This document shows, in pieces, positions 1 through 12,119 of a DNA stretch of 64,000 nucleotides; within the stretch, counting starts at the first letter, position 1; each line of letters begins with the position of its first letter. The notes below the pieces were generated by a model. It worked only from the letters and a program-made list of their open reading frames with translations, was not told the DNA's origin and did not search any database. This DNA comes from Lunularia cruciata (taxonomy: Eukaryota > Streptophyta > Marchantiopsida > Lunulariales > Lunulariaceae). The stretch lies in assembly GCA_948567375.1 (NCBI GenBank), contig OX419758.1, positions 36,719,473-36,783,472 of the forward strand, written 5' to 3'. The translations under genes were made by a program, and so were the position numbers.

Positions 1-3000
1 TGGTCATGGATAAAGTGACTTTGGACTACCTAACAAGGTTCAGCCACTAACACTATTTGAGACTAGTGCTCAACATCTAGAATATCATCAACAATAAAGT
101 AGGCTAGCCATTGAATCCCATCAAAGGCAAGTTGTAAAACCTTTCTAAGTAAGAGCTTTGTTTACCAAAGACAAAGATGATGAGCCCATGATCCAATTTT
201 GGCTGCATTCAACAACATGGTAGGTCCATCCAAGAATGGACCTAATATGTAGTCACCACCACTTGTGTGCAAGAATCACCCATCAGAGGGCCATTCTCCA
301 AAATGTAGACTAGAGAAATGGCCCAATGAACCAAGAGATGTCATAGTATACATAACATGTCCCAAAACATACCAAAAAAGGATCATGTGGACCCTTACCT
401 TGGCCAACACAAGTATGCCCCTAACATGGCCATTTAGAAATCACCAAATAAATGGGACCATTTCTTTCCAAATCCTATGTCTCCAGTAAGGAAATAACAA
501 GGGTCTTCTAGTAACCCTTGACTATTGACATCAATAACAACTCAAGATATCAATAGGCAAAGTGGGCCACATGATGTAGAGAGACTCACCTATTAGTCTC
601 ATCTTTCTCCACATACAAACACCTATGTACACGTATGCTTGCTTGTAGTATACGTAGCTAGTCCAATGTTGATCCCACCAAAAAATTCCAATAGGTATAC
701 TCTCTCTACTAGATATTGTAAAGCAATAAGTGTGGTATCCAAATGTGACAAGGTAAATAGATTCTAAAGGCTCATACTCACACTAGTCTCTTGGTGGTAC
801 AAATGTTCCACTCTAAGCTTGTTGCACCAATTGATATGCATATTGCTACAATGTCTCCTCAAAACTCCTCAATAAAACATCCAAGGTGGATGAAACAACC
901 CCATTTGTACTCCAAATCCAAGTGATCTCCTAAAGTATTGAGGTATCCTCTACATGAACATTCCCATCCATTAAATCACCAAGCAAAGTAATAGAACCAT
1001 TGAATTTTGAAACTAATGCCATTGTCCCTAACAATTGTGAGCCAAGATTACCACTACCAAAGCGTATGAGTAAGAACTATACACATCCCTCACTTGATTG
1101 CCAACCTAGCATATAAGAGGTTATCTCTTCCCAATACTCAATGCTAAAAGTCATGGAGTATAACATTATTCCACCAAACATCACATCATATGACTCTACT
1201 ACTATAGCAATGGCCTAAGCTCTCACCATAGAACTATCAATTAGATGACCAAATTGAATCTAGACAATGAGCTCCCCACATGTGATGTACTATATAAAAC
1301 CACCCCTTCTAGTTGTTTGGATCTGAAATGGATATCTCTCCACATTGGTCTTTCATAGCCCGAGTCCAACAACTACAACTTTCCCAAACATAAGGGGTCG
1401 CACGCACACTAGAATCTAATAAGTTTAATAACCCTTTGTGGTGTACAAACCTTCCTTGAAGGTCCCACCAAATGAAAAATCCACTCTAATTGTGCAATTG
1501 GACAACTCCAAGTGTGGACTAAGGTCACTCAAAGGTAAGTCTAGTTGGTCACTCCTCCAACCTAGCTATTATTACCTGCCATAAACCATTGGTTATTTAG
1601 CAAATCCCATGCTCCTCAACCAATTCAACTCTATTATCAACCACTTCTACTTTAGAAGCAAGAACCCAATCATCCTTACTCTCACAAAGTATGGCATCCA
1701 ACCAAAACACTACAGTTGGGTCAATTTCCAATGTAAACATGTTACTAGGTGAGAACAAAAGGAGTGCATAATCAATTGAGCCGCTCCCAACATCATGCTA
1801 GACTCAATCTCTGTGGTAGCAAGTGTTTGACTAGTATCTAGTCCATCATGCATTCCATCATCATCTACCACATCTGCACTAAGATGCCTAGGAGCTATGG
1901 ATGTTGTCTATAGTGCCTTAGAGAGTGTGAAAGACTAGGGAAATCTGACCTATCTACCAACCTATCCTCTTTGTGGGTCCAACCCCACTTATGCTTCTCT
2001 AGGCTTTGGCGCATATATTGCACTCCTAATCAGATGGCAGATTGCAGATGCATCTACTTGTGTTGCTCCACATATAAAGTCCAAGATATATATATCACTA
2101 ACATAAGAGATAGAAGCCTCAATGTTTGAATCTAATCTACTCTCAACTATACCCATGCTAGTCAATCTTTGCTCCAACAAATCAGTTTGAGTAGCCATGG
2201 TTATATCATGTATAGGTCCTCTATTGCTACCTCTACCACCTTGTTTTCTAGGACCTAGAGCTCCTCTGCCACTTGCCATAATAACCCTACCACTTTGTAA
2301 CTCTAAGTAGAGGTCAAAGCATCATTCACTAGTGTGACCAAATTTGTAGCAATGGTCACACTACCTCTAGATTGGTTGTGATGCACCAAAGATATCATGT
2401 CCACTACCTTGAGTGCAGTCTCTCTTGTGGTGAGGTTCTGTGAGCCGGCCTATCTCTCACTCAGGATGAACCTCTAATGGCTATTATGGTAGCGCACCAT
2501 GGACTAAGAAGGCAAGGAACCCCAACTCCATCATACTCCTCCAAGGCTAACACTCCAAGACTCAAGACATTGCTCACTAGAGAACTCAATGAGAGAGAGA
2601 TATTTGCAAATGAAAGGATGATGAGTACCTTCTCACCCCTTGTTTATATACTTGTGAAATAGTTACGTACCAAAGTTACTAATTACTGGAGTCACTCAAG
2701 TTACTATGCTAAAAGTCAAGTAAAGTCAAAATGTAGAAAGGAATATTCATTCACATGTGATCTTATCTTGACCCAACCACTAAGTCAAGGATTCCTTCAC
2801 ATGGGCTATCCTTGGACTAAAGAAGAATCCAAAACAAAAAGGCTTGCGGGCCCAAGAGTTCTCAACTCTTTACTCAAAGCCAAACACCTAGGAATAATAC
2901 CAAGTCAACATGCTAGAATCCAAATAGTGGTGCTCATCTTTTCCACCTCCTCTAAAGTAAGGTCCCTTCTATCTTAGCTATGACTAACTCTAGCTAATCA

Positions 3001-3612
3001 TGACTAATGTAGAACCATTCTTTATCTCTATATAAATAATATCTCTCAAGTACTTGTAATACCAAGCTAAATATCACAATACCACACATGCACAAATGGG
3101 TATTACAGTTCATCACAAGTCCAACAAGCAACTCCATTGCTCACTAGCTACAACTAACGAAAAAAATGAGGGTATGAGTCTAGGTGCACTAGGCCTTCCA
3201 CTCGCTCCATAAGATTGGGGGTGTCTATTTTTCCCCCCCTCAAAAGACAACACTATGTGGTGCACTCAACTACATTTGGAAGAAGTAACACTTGTAGATG
3301 AGGTATACTTACTAAATGTAAATGTCACCACTTTCTCCTCCACCATGTTGAGCTCAATGCACTTAGCCAAACCAAAAGCCACTACCAAATTTGGTAGCCT
3401 ATAACAATGTAGCATCATGTAATTTATGTTGCTACTCCATATTTAATATCTAATACCCAAATTGGACTATTTGGGAGGTCTCAATAACTCCTTGAGTGAA
3501 ATTGACCAAACATCTGATGCAAGTCTATGCCTCATGTAAACTCTCTCCAACCTTCTATTGGAAACTCTCCAAGCTCTTTAGCTTGTGAGTCTGCACTCCT
3601 TGGTAGTTCTAC
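1..3612 (-). mobile_element. Ty3/gypsy fossil A (gag, protease, methyltransferase-like parts)
   Basis: Broken Ty3/gypsy-type element running off the left edge. It aligns by eye along most of its length with element B at about 7.8-10.6 kb, in the same order and strand. Parts, right to left: gag-like region with zinc knuckle (about 2.0-3.6 kb, split by a solo LTR), protease-like region (about 1.2-1.9 kb), and a cytosine methyltransferase-like region (about 1-640). It carries many breaks and is visibly poorer in CpG than B, so it is probably the older or more heavily methylated copy. Its right edge abuts the LTR end of element B. Confidence 0.75.
2439..3107 (-). mobile_element. Solo LTR (second LTR family) inside gypsy A
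   Basis: A 669-bp block with TG...CA ends (TGTAATACCC at one end and GGCTCACA at the other, read on the minus strand). It is flanked by a 4-bp duplication GTTC (2435-2438 and 3108-3111). The matching stretch of element B near 10,080-10,100 has no insertion and shows the empty site. The LTR has a TATATAAAC box. No internal region accompanies it, so it is a solo LTR. Its sequence matches the nested LTRs at 6.4-7.8 kb. Confidence 0.88.
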
Positions 3613-4371
3613 CTCAAGCACACCATGCGGTTTACAAAATCTGACCGTTGAAAAGTAGTCCATGAGTAACTTCCAAGATACCTCTAACTACTAACACTGG
3701 AACTCTAGTGTCCGAGCAATCTAGATGAGACACTACAAATGGTGTGACAACTATTGTGCGTATATACATTGCTACACAACATACATTGTTGTCAACATCA
3801 TACACAATAGAAGCACAACTCACACATAAACTCTAAAGTGCCACAATCTCTCCCTAGCTGGCGGTTAGGTCCCTCTCTAACTCTAGATAGCCATCTACTC
3901 CAAGTATATGGTATACCCTATGATGGGCAAAGATCAGGAGGCCGGGTGTTATGGAGCCCCATTGTTAGTCGCATGTATGCAATCTATACCATATAAAGAA
4001 TGAGCTAGCTATAGGTCAAGTACATCCAGGACATAACCACTGTCCTTGAAGAACCACCCTGAGGGGAGGAGTCATACATGCAATATGCCATCCTCTCAAA
4101 CAACTATCACACACTAGCATAATAGTAGCTCCACCAAAAGAGCCACATAACATACACCTCAAGCCTGCACGTACAAGTGCCAAGTTGGCACCATCTCCTC
4201 ATCTGTCTCACCATGCCAATGTGCTCCGGTCTGATCTTGCTGGCTGGGACATGGGTTTCTACTCAACTCATTTGCATCACGGTTCACCACTCCAAGTCTA
4301 TGAACAACCCTGAAATCATACTCTTGTAAAATCAGAGCCCATCATGAAAGCTTCCTTGAAAGCTTGTCGAA

Positions 4372-4593
4372 CTACATCAACCACTTTAGTGGTTGATGAT
4401 CAGTGATGAGAGTGAAGGGGTTACCAAATGGGTAACATCTGAAATGTGCTACTGCCCAAATTGCTGCCAAGCACTCTCCCTCATATGAACTATACTTTAC
4501 CTCCACTAAATTGTTGGAACAACTAGCATAAGCCACCACAAACTCTTTCCCCTCATCATCATGTTGGGTGAGCACCGCTCCAAGCCTCAACAT
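4372..4593 (-). other. RNase H region of gypsy B
   Basis: The translation reads like the Ty3/gypsy RNase H core: a segment beginning LTQHDDEGKE, then VAYAS, YSSYEGECLA and ITDHQPLKWL, all familiar conserved blocks of plant gypsy elements. It directly follows the reverse transcriptase region on the same strand. Part of a fossil element. Confidence 0.88.
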
Positions 4594-4799
4594 ACCCCAA
4601 TCAGTATGAACCTGGGATGGTCATCCTCTGATTGATCTCCTCAAAATAGGAGCAAATGTCAACCTCTCCTTGTGCTCTACAAAAGCTCTCTCCTACTCAT
4701 CTCCCCAACACCACTCCTATGTAAGCTTGGTCAGCTTTGTCAAGGCCTTGGAAATGGCACTAAACCCTCTAACATAGTGGTGATAGAAGTTTGCCAACC

Positions 4800-5415
4800 C
4801 AAGAAATGCTCACACTCTGCTCACATTTGTAGGCCAAGAAATATGAACAATAGCCTCCATCTTGGTCTACTAAACACCAAGTCCTCCCGGGTAGATAATG
4901 TGACCCAAATACTCAACCTGCTTGTAGAAGAACCTACACTTCCCAAGATGTAATTTGAGTCCATGAGATCTCAACCTCTCAAACACCTCCAGCAAATGTC
5001 TCTCATGCTCCTCCACAATAGTGCTATAGACCAAAATGTCATCAATATAGCACCAAGCAAAATCCAATTCAGCTAGGATCCTATCCATGACCCTCTGGAG
5101 CTCAGCAAGAGCCTTCTTTAACCCAAACAGTAAGAACCTCCACTGATATAACACATCCTTGCCATAAGGATCAATAGCCCAGAATGTTGTCTTGGACTTA
5201 TCCTCCTCCTTGATTGGCAATTGATGATATCCCGCTCAAAGATCCAAAGTACTAAAGACCTTTGCATGCCCAATTGCATCAAAAATCTCCTTTGGTGTAG
5301 GCATAGCATACCAATCAACCCTGGTCTGTCAATTGATAGGACGGTAATCTCCACACATCCACCTATCTGTGTAGTTGCCATGCATATCCTTCTTGGCTGG
5401 CATCATTGTCGCTGA
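4800..5415 (-). other. Reverse transcriptase region of gypsy B
   Basis: A conserved Ty3/gypsy reverse transcriptase stretch. The block YIDDILVYS (about 5,023-5,049) is the YxDD catalytic-motif region; YQWRFLLFGL before it and LGHIIYPGG after it are typical of the family. Part of a fossil element. Confidence 0.88.
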
Positions 5416-6059
5416 TGCATACTCTCCATGTGAAATCTCCACCAAACCAGCCTCAAAAAGGTCACTACTCCGGCTCTGAATCAATGTCCTCTCCATATCA
5501 CTATATCGATAAGGATGTCGGAAAATTAGTGTAACGCTAGTTAGCTCAATCTATATACCAAGTCCCTTCAAAGCACCCAAATCCTTCATATTGAAGGCAA
5601 AACAACTCGTGTGGCTCCTCAAGAACCTCCAAACCCTCCGACTTTCCTCTCCAATAAGCTTGGGTCCAAGATCTGGCTCCCAAGTATCCTCTGTAACTAT
5701 TGTAAGAGTGGAAGACATACTGACTTGCTGCTACATTGGGCCCTTGGGAGCAATAGTGTCATGTCCCCGACCACTAGAGGTCCCAACCTCTGTGTGAAAA
5801 ACTCCTTCCACTTTGGCTGCAAGCTCCACACGTCCTCTAGCTGCATCTAAAGTGGACCAAGGGTGTAATCCAAGTAGCCCATGCTCACCTAGATGGACTC
5901 CAAGTAGACCACTCTCCCTAGTAGCTACTGGCTGTGTCCCAAGAATACCATGTCCACTTGGTCCATTGCACCCATCATGTGCCTAAATCGTCTTGATAGG
6001 CATAGGGCTCACAAGTGTCTGAGTGGTGATGCCTATCAAGCACATCCTATGCTGCTCTA

Positions 6060-6424
6060 CCAAGCTAAGGCTCATAATCCAAGTCAAACAGTTCAGGTCC
6101 ATAGCCTGACCTAACACCTAATGCCTAGATGCCTCTGACACTACTGGAACAACGGTAATACAGGTGCAAAAACCCATCGCCCGCTCTCTCTCATCAACGT
6201 TGGGCTCCACCAATTGGTATAATTGTGAGTCCCAAACAAGTCCAGGTCCTCCCTCTCAAAAAGCATGAGAGCTTGGGAAACTCATGAGTGTGGGAAATGC
6301 GGCTCTAGGCTATCCAACTAGGTTCACCATTGCCATAGGTGATATGTCAACCACTACGACTTTCTAAGACTGACGCCCAACATCAAAGATATCATCAACA
6401 AGGATGTGGTCAAGTCACTAAATC
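6060..6424 (-). other. Methyltransferase-like region of gypsy B, C-terminal part
   Basis: This stretch continues the methyltransferase-like region of 7,801-8,345 beyond the nested LTR block. The corresponding stretch of element A follows without such an interruption. A short block resembling VLGQAMDLN (about 6,090-6,120) could be the GNA/V-type motif X near the end of C5 methyltransferases, but that match is weak. Part of a fossil element. Confidence 0.45.
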
Positions 6425-7800
6425 CATTTGTGCATGTGTGTGGTACTGTGATATTTAGCTTGGTATTACAAATACTTGAGAGATATTATTTATATAGAGA
6501 TAAAGGATGGCTCTACATTAGTCATGATTAGCTAAAATTAGTCATAGCTAAGATAGAGGAAACCTTACTTTAGAGGAAGTAGAAAAGATGAGCACCACTA
6601 TTTTGGATTCTAGTGTGTTGACTTGATATTATTCCTAGGTGTTTGGCTTTGAGGAAAGAGTTGAGAACTCTTAGGCCCGCAAGCCTTTTTGTTTTGGATT
6701 CTTCTATAGTCCAAGGATAGCCCATTTGAAGGTATCCTTGACTTAGTGGTTGGATCTGTAACACCCATTTGTACATGTGTGTGATATTGTGATATTTAGC
6801 TTGGTATTACAAGTACTTGAGAGATATTATTTATATAGAGATAAAGAATGGTTCTATATTAGTCATAGTTAGCTAAAGTTAGTCATAGCTAAGATAGAGG
6901 GGACCTTACTTTAGAGGAAGTAGAAAAGATGAGCACCACTATTTTGGATTTTAGTGTGTTGACTTGATATTATTCCTAGGTGTTTGGCTTTGAGGAAAGA
7001 GTTGAGAACTCTTGGGCCCGCAAGCCTTTTTGTTTTGGATTCTTCTTTAGTCCAAGGATAGCCCATGTGAAGGAATCCTTGACTTAGTGGTTGGGTCAAG
7101 ATAAGATCACATGCTTAGGGGAATATGCCCATGTGAATAGATATTCCTTTCTACTTTTTGACTTTACTTGACTTTTAGTCTAGTAACTTGAGTTACTACG
7201 GCGATTAGTAACTTTGGTACGTAACTATTTCACAAGTATATAAACAAGGAGTGAGGAGGTACTCATCATCCTTTCATGTGCAACTATCTCTCTCATTGAG
7301 TTCTCTAGTGAGCAATGTCTTGAGTCTTGGAGTGTTAGCCTTGGAGGAGTATGATGGAGTTTGGGTTCCTTGCCTTCTTAGTCCATGGTGCGCTACCATA
7401 ATAGCCATCAGAGGCTCATCCTGAGTGAGAGACAGGCCGGCTCACAGATCAAGATAAGACCACATGCTTAGGAAATATGCCCATGTGAATGGATATTCCT
7501 TTCTACTTTTTGACTTTACTTGACTTTTAGTCTAGAAACTTGAGTTACTGCGGTAATTAGTAACTTTAGAGCATAACTATTTCACAAGTATATAAACAAG
7601 GGGTGAGGAGGTACTCATCATCCTTTCATTTGCAACTATCTCTCTCTCATTGAGTTCTCTAGTGAGCAATGTCTTGAGTCTTGGAGTGTTAGCCTTGGAA
7701 GAGTATGATGGAGTTGGGATTCCTTGCCTTCTTAGTCTATGGTGCGCTATCATAATAGCCATCAAAGGTTCATCTTGAGTGAGAGATAGGCCGGCTCACA
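6425..7800 (+). mobile_element. Outer LTR of a nested pair (interrupted 6757-7450)
   Basis: LTR of the same family as the solo LTR at 2.4-3.1 kb, in the opposite orientation. Its left part is 6,425-6,756; its right part resumes after the inner LTR and runs to GGCTCACA at 7,800. It sits inside the methyltransferase region of gypsy B. A TATATAAAC box in the right part marks the plus orientation. Confidence 0.8.
6757..7446 (+). mobile_element. Inner solo LTR nested in the outer LTR
   Basis: A 690-bp complete LTR beginning TGTAACACCC and ending GGCTCACA, flanked by a 4-bp duplication GATC (6,753-6,756 and 7,447-7,450). With one copy of GATC removed, the flanks join into a continuous LTR matching the solo copy at 2,439-3,107. 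The inner copy is therefore the younger insertion. Confidence 0.9.
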
Positions 7801-8345
7801 GTCCACCAAAGACGAAGACAATGAGCCCGTAATCCCACTCTGGTTGCATCTAACAATACAACAGGTCCCATCCAAGCATGGACCTGATGTGTACTTGCCA
7901 CCATTTTGGTGCGAGAATCACCCATCAAAGGAACGTTCTCCAAAAGGTAAGCTGGAGAAATGGACTGATGAACCTGGAGATATTGTAGTATCAATAACAT
8001 CTCCCAAAACACACCAAAACAAGGATCTTGAAGACCTAAACCTCAGCCTGCATGTGTATGTCCCTGACATGGCCATCCAAAAATCACCAAGTGAATAGGC
8101 CCATGTCTCTCCAGATCATATGCCCCCAGTAAAGAAATATCTACTGGTAGGGTCTTCTTGTAACCTCTAACTAATGACATTCGTAATAACTCCGGATACC
8201 AATAGGCCAAGTGTGTCACATGATGTAGAGAGACTCGCCTAGCAATCTCATCTCTCTCTACATACAATTACCTTTGTACTTGTATACTCACTTATAATAC
8301 CGTAGCTAGTCCGATGCTAATCCCATTGAACAATTCTAGTAGACA
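7801..8345 (-). other. DNMT3-like cytosine methyltransferase region of gypsy B
   Basis: The translated blocks occur in the order of the C5-methyltransferase motifs: LLELFNGISIGLATVL (motif I, SAM-binding, about 8.3 kb), YVERDE (motif II), VIFGWPCQGH (motif IV with the catalytic PC dipeptide, about 8,055-8,080), LLENVPLMGDS (motif VI ENV, about 7.93 kb), and an LLDATRVG...RLWW block (motif VIII area, 7.8 kb). The ENV-MG-S spacing and the following DA..V...AH..R..W pattern resemble DNMT3 rather than CMT or DNMT1. It lies downstream of the protease and upstream of the reverse transcriptase. Cytosine methylation of DNA is the family function; activity here is not expected because the element is broken. 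Confidence 0.78.
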
Positions 8346-9560
8346 TATCCTCTCTATTGGATACTGCCAAGCAATGAGTGTGGTATCCAAAGGTGTCAAA
8401 GTAATTAACTCTAGAAGCTCATCTTCACACTCATCTGCCAATGGTACAAAGGCTCCACTCCAAGCCTGTTGTACCAATTGATCTGCATATTGCTATAATG
8501 CCTCCTCTAAACTCCACAATGGAACATCCAAGGTGGATAGAACAATCCCACTTGTACTCCAAATCCAAGTGATCTCCTTTGGTAGTGGAGTATCCTCTAC
8601 ATGGGCGTTCCTCTCCAACAAGTCACCAAGCCAAGTAATTGCACCACTAAAAGCTAAAACGGATGCTACCATGGTCCCGGACTGTAGTGAGCCAAGACTG
8701 CCACTACTAAAGTGTACTGGTATGCAACATACCTATCCCTCACTAGACTACCAACCTGGTCTATAGGAGGTTGTCTCCTCCCAATAGTCAATACTAAAAC
8801 CCATGGGGTATAACATTGCTCTTCCAACTAGCACATCATATGACTCGATTATTGTCACAATAGCCTGAGCTCTCACCACCGAGCTATCAGTCGGATGGCC
8901 AGGCTAAACCTGGACAACAAGCTCCCCATATGTGATGTATTGTGTCGAACCACCACCTAGAGATGTTTGGATCTGAAATGGACACCTCTCCACATTGGTC
9001 TTTTGTAACTCTAGACCAACTACTTTAGCCTTCCCCAACATAAGGAGATTCGAACCAGAGTCTAACAAGACTCTCTATGGTGTATAGACCTTCCCTAACG
9101 GTCTCACCAAACAAAGAATTTCCCTTTGGTTATCCAATAAGACAACACCAGGTGTGAACCGTGCTCTCTCAAAGGCTAGTCTAGCTGGCAACTCCTCCAG
9201 TCTAGCCGTTGTTGTCTGCCATAAACCACTAGTCGTTGAACGGATCCCATGCTACTCAACCAAATTGGCTCCACTATCAACCACCTCTACTCTAGTATTA
9301 AGAACCACATCATCCTTACTCTCACAAAGCATAGCAGCCAACCGGAACATTGGGGTTGGGTCAACTCCCAATGTAAACATGTCACTGGCTGAAAACAAAG
9401 GACACCACATAATCAGCTGAGCCGCTCCCAACATCATGCTAGACTTAATCTGTGTAGTAGTAGCTGGTAGTCCATCATGCAGTCCATCACCACCTACCAC
9501 ACCTCTACTAGGACGTCTAGGAGCCATGGATGTTGTCTGCAATGCCTCAAATAGTGTGAA
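8346..9560 (-). other. Protease region of gypsy B
   Basis: Translated minus strand contains LLDSGSN near 9.06 kb, matching the D(S/T)G active-site loop of retroviral-type aspartic proteases, in the expected place between gag and the downstream enzyme domains. The same stretch is recognisable in element A at about 1.2-1.9 kb. Part of a fossil element. Confidence 0.6.
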
Positions 9561-11170
9561 AGACTAGGGAAGTTTGACTTGTCTCCCAACCTCTCCTCTT
9601 TATTGGTCCAACTCCACTAATGCTCCTCTAGGCCCTGGAGAATGTACTGCACTCCTAGTCATTGTTGTAGATGCATCTACCTGTGTTGCTTTGCACATGA
9701 AGTCCAAAGCATCTCTATCACCAGCATATGAGGTGGAAGCCTCAACATCCAAATCTGATCTCCTCTAAGCAATAGCCATACTAGCCAATCTCTACTCCAA
9801 CTGCTCAATTTGAGTAGCCATAGTTGTATCAAAAGTAAGGGCAGGTACTGCATCCCTACTAGGTGTAGATCCTCTTCCACCACCTCATCCTCCATGAACT
9901 GGAGCTCCTCTACTACCTTCCATAGCAGCCCTACCACTCCGTAATTCTAGGTGTAGGTCAAAGCACCGGTCACTAGTATGACCAAATCTACGGCAATGCT
10001 TACACTACCTCTGTGCTGGTTGTGATGCACCCGAGGTATCAGGTCCACTACCCTGAGTACACTCTCTCCAATGGTGAGGTCCAACACAAGTCTAACAAGC
10101 AACACCACTACTCACTGGCTGCTACTGACCCAAAAATGAAGGTAAAGGTCTAACTCCACTAGGCCCTCCACTTGCTCCATAGGATCTGGGCTGTCCACCC
10201 TATCCTTGAAAACCAACTAGGCATGGTGCACTCTGCTACACTCTAGAAGAAGTAATAGCTGTGGATGAGGTCTCCCTACCAAATCCAAATGTCACCACTC
10301 TCTCCTCCACCATGTTGAGCTCAATACGCTCATTCAAACCAAAGACCATTGCCAAAGTAGGCAAAGTAGCCTATAACAATGTAGCATTATGAACTCTATG
10401 CTGCAACTCCCTGTCCAATATCCTATAACAAAACCGGATTGCATGGGCCTCAATAACTCCCTAAGTGAGACTAATCAGCCACCTCATGCGAGTGTATGCC
10501 TCACGTAGGCTCTCTTCAGCCTTCCATTGGAACTCTTGCAAGCTTCTCAACTTGTCAGTCCGCACTCCCTGGTAGTTCTTCCTCAAACGCTAGAAGAACT
10601 CCACCATGGGGTTAAACCCCGGTACCACACCACCTCTTGTAGTGGTACCTCCACTTGTGGTAACACTATCTCCAACTAGTGCACCTCCACTAGCTCCACC
10701 AACACTACTTGAGCTAGAACTTGTGGGTACATCCAATCTACTCCTGGCAACCAAGCCTGAAGTGATAGAGATATAGTTTGGAGACCAATATTGTTTCCAT
10801 AACTCAATCTCCTAAACTCATGGTAGTCATCCATTGGTGGACCCTCCAAATGCTGAAACAACCCCTTCCATGCCATGAAAGGTGTGAACAAAGTCGGGTT
10901 CCGTATCTGCTACAGATCACACCAACTATCAAATTCCTTGATGAAGTCATCCAACTCAATGGTACCCAATGTACTAGAGTAACGCCTAGGGTCTTTGGAG
11001 GCCCCATAAATCTCATCCATATCCCACAACAACGGTGTAGACACAACAAGTGCACTCTCAACGAGATCAACTCCTATGTCCAACTCCTGTGTCCAACTCT
11101 AACTCAGAGTCAATCTCCTCCCTCACTAGGACTTGAGATACATGTTGATATTGAGTGCCATTCCAAGTAA
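9561..11170 (-). other. Gag region of gypsy B with CCHC zinc knuckle
   Basis: At 9,963-10,004 the minus strand reads CKHCRRFGHTSDRC, a C-x2-C-x4-H-x4-C nucleocapsid zinc knuckle. Upstream gag-like text includes PPMDDYHEF near 10.8 kb. The position ahead of the protease region supports gag. Part of a fossil element. Confidence 0.7.
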
Positions 11171-11264
11171 ACTCATTGCGTATAGGAGGGCTATCTCCTC
11201 TAGAATCCCAAAGAACTCCATCGTGACAAAGTAACCGCAACCACAAACTGTAACAACAAGGACT

Positions 11265-11428
11265 CCACCAAGTGCCAACACCACCAAGTGCCAACACTAA
11301 CCAAGCACCACCAAGTGCCAACACCAACCGAGCACCATCAAGTGCCAACACCAATTGAGCACCACCAAGTACTAACACCAACCAAGCACCACCAAGTGCC
11401 AATACCAACCGAGCACCACCAAGTGCCA
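11265..11428. repeat. 27-bp minisatellite, about six units
   Basis: Tandem repeat with unit close to CACCACCAAGTGCCAACACC plus seven bases, six slightly diverged copies. The 27-bp period is a multiple of three, so the minus strand reads as a repeated nine-residue unit (GGARLVLAL and variants) over the whole array. It lies in the leader or pre-gag part of gypsy B. Confidence 0.9.
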
Positions 11429-12119
11429 AAATTTATGGAATATTGTCCACTAATGTAACTCTAACCGAGACAACTACACTAGAGGCAAGGGCGACTTGTA
11501 ACTTGCCATCACAACACACATTCTCATGGTCTATAGTTCATCACTTCTTTCTCATCGGAGAGAAACAAAGATAGTCTGACTGGTCATCATTCCAGCCTCA
11601 CTATTGAGAGCACACTAGAGCACCAACGCTCAAAATTTAGGGCACCTCACACAAACACGGTGCACAAACATGAAGCAAAGAATGGAGGGGGTCCAATCAC
11701 AAGAATGCTAAACAACAATCTCCATCTCATAAATCAATACAGGACTAACTCAGCCACTATTTGGCATTTGACATAATTGGAGTACCTATCTACTTCCTGA
11801 GCTACGAGGATCACCGAGGATCGGATTCAAGTTCTTCTCGCCAAAATCTGATGTAATTCCTTCACAAAATCTGACATAAAATCTGACACAAATCCCTAAA
11901 AATATCTGACCACTAAATCCTCAACTAAATCTTCACTCAAGCCAAATTGGAAAAATGGGTTTCGTCCAATCTTCAATTTGCTAGGATCTGCTCCCAACTC
12001 CATCTTCAATTTCAATTTATGAGCTCAACTCATAACAAATTGGTCCTGAGCTCAAAATCAGAGCTATTGAAAATTGCTTCTTCACTGGCTTTAAATTTTT
12101 CTAGCGCTTCCGTACACAC

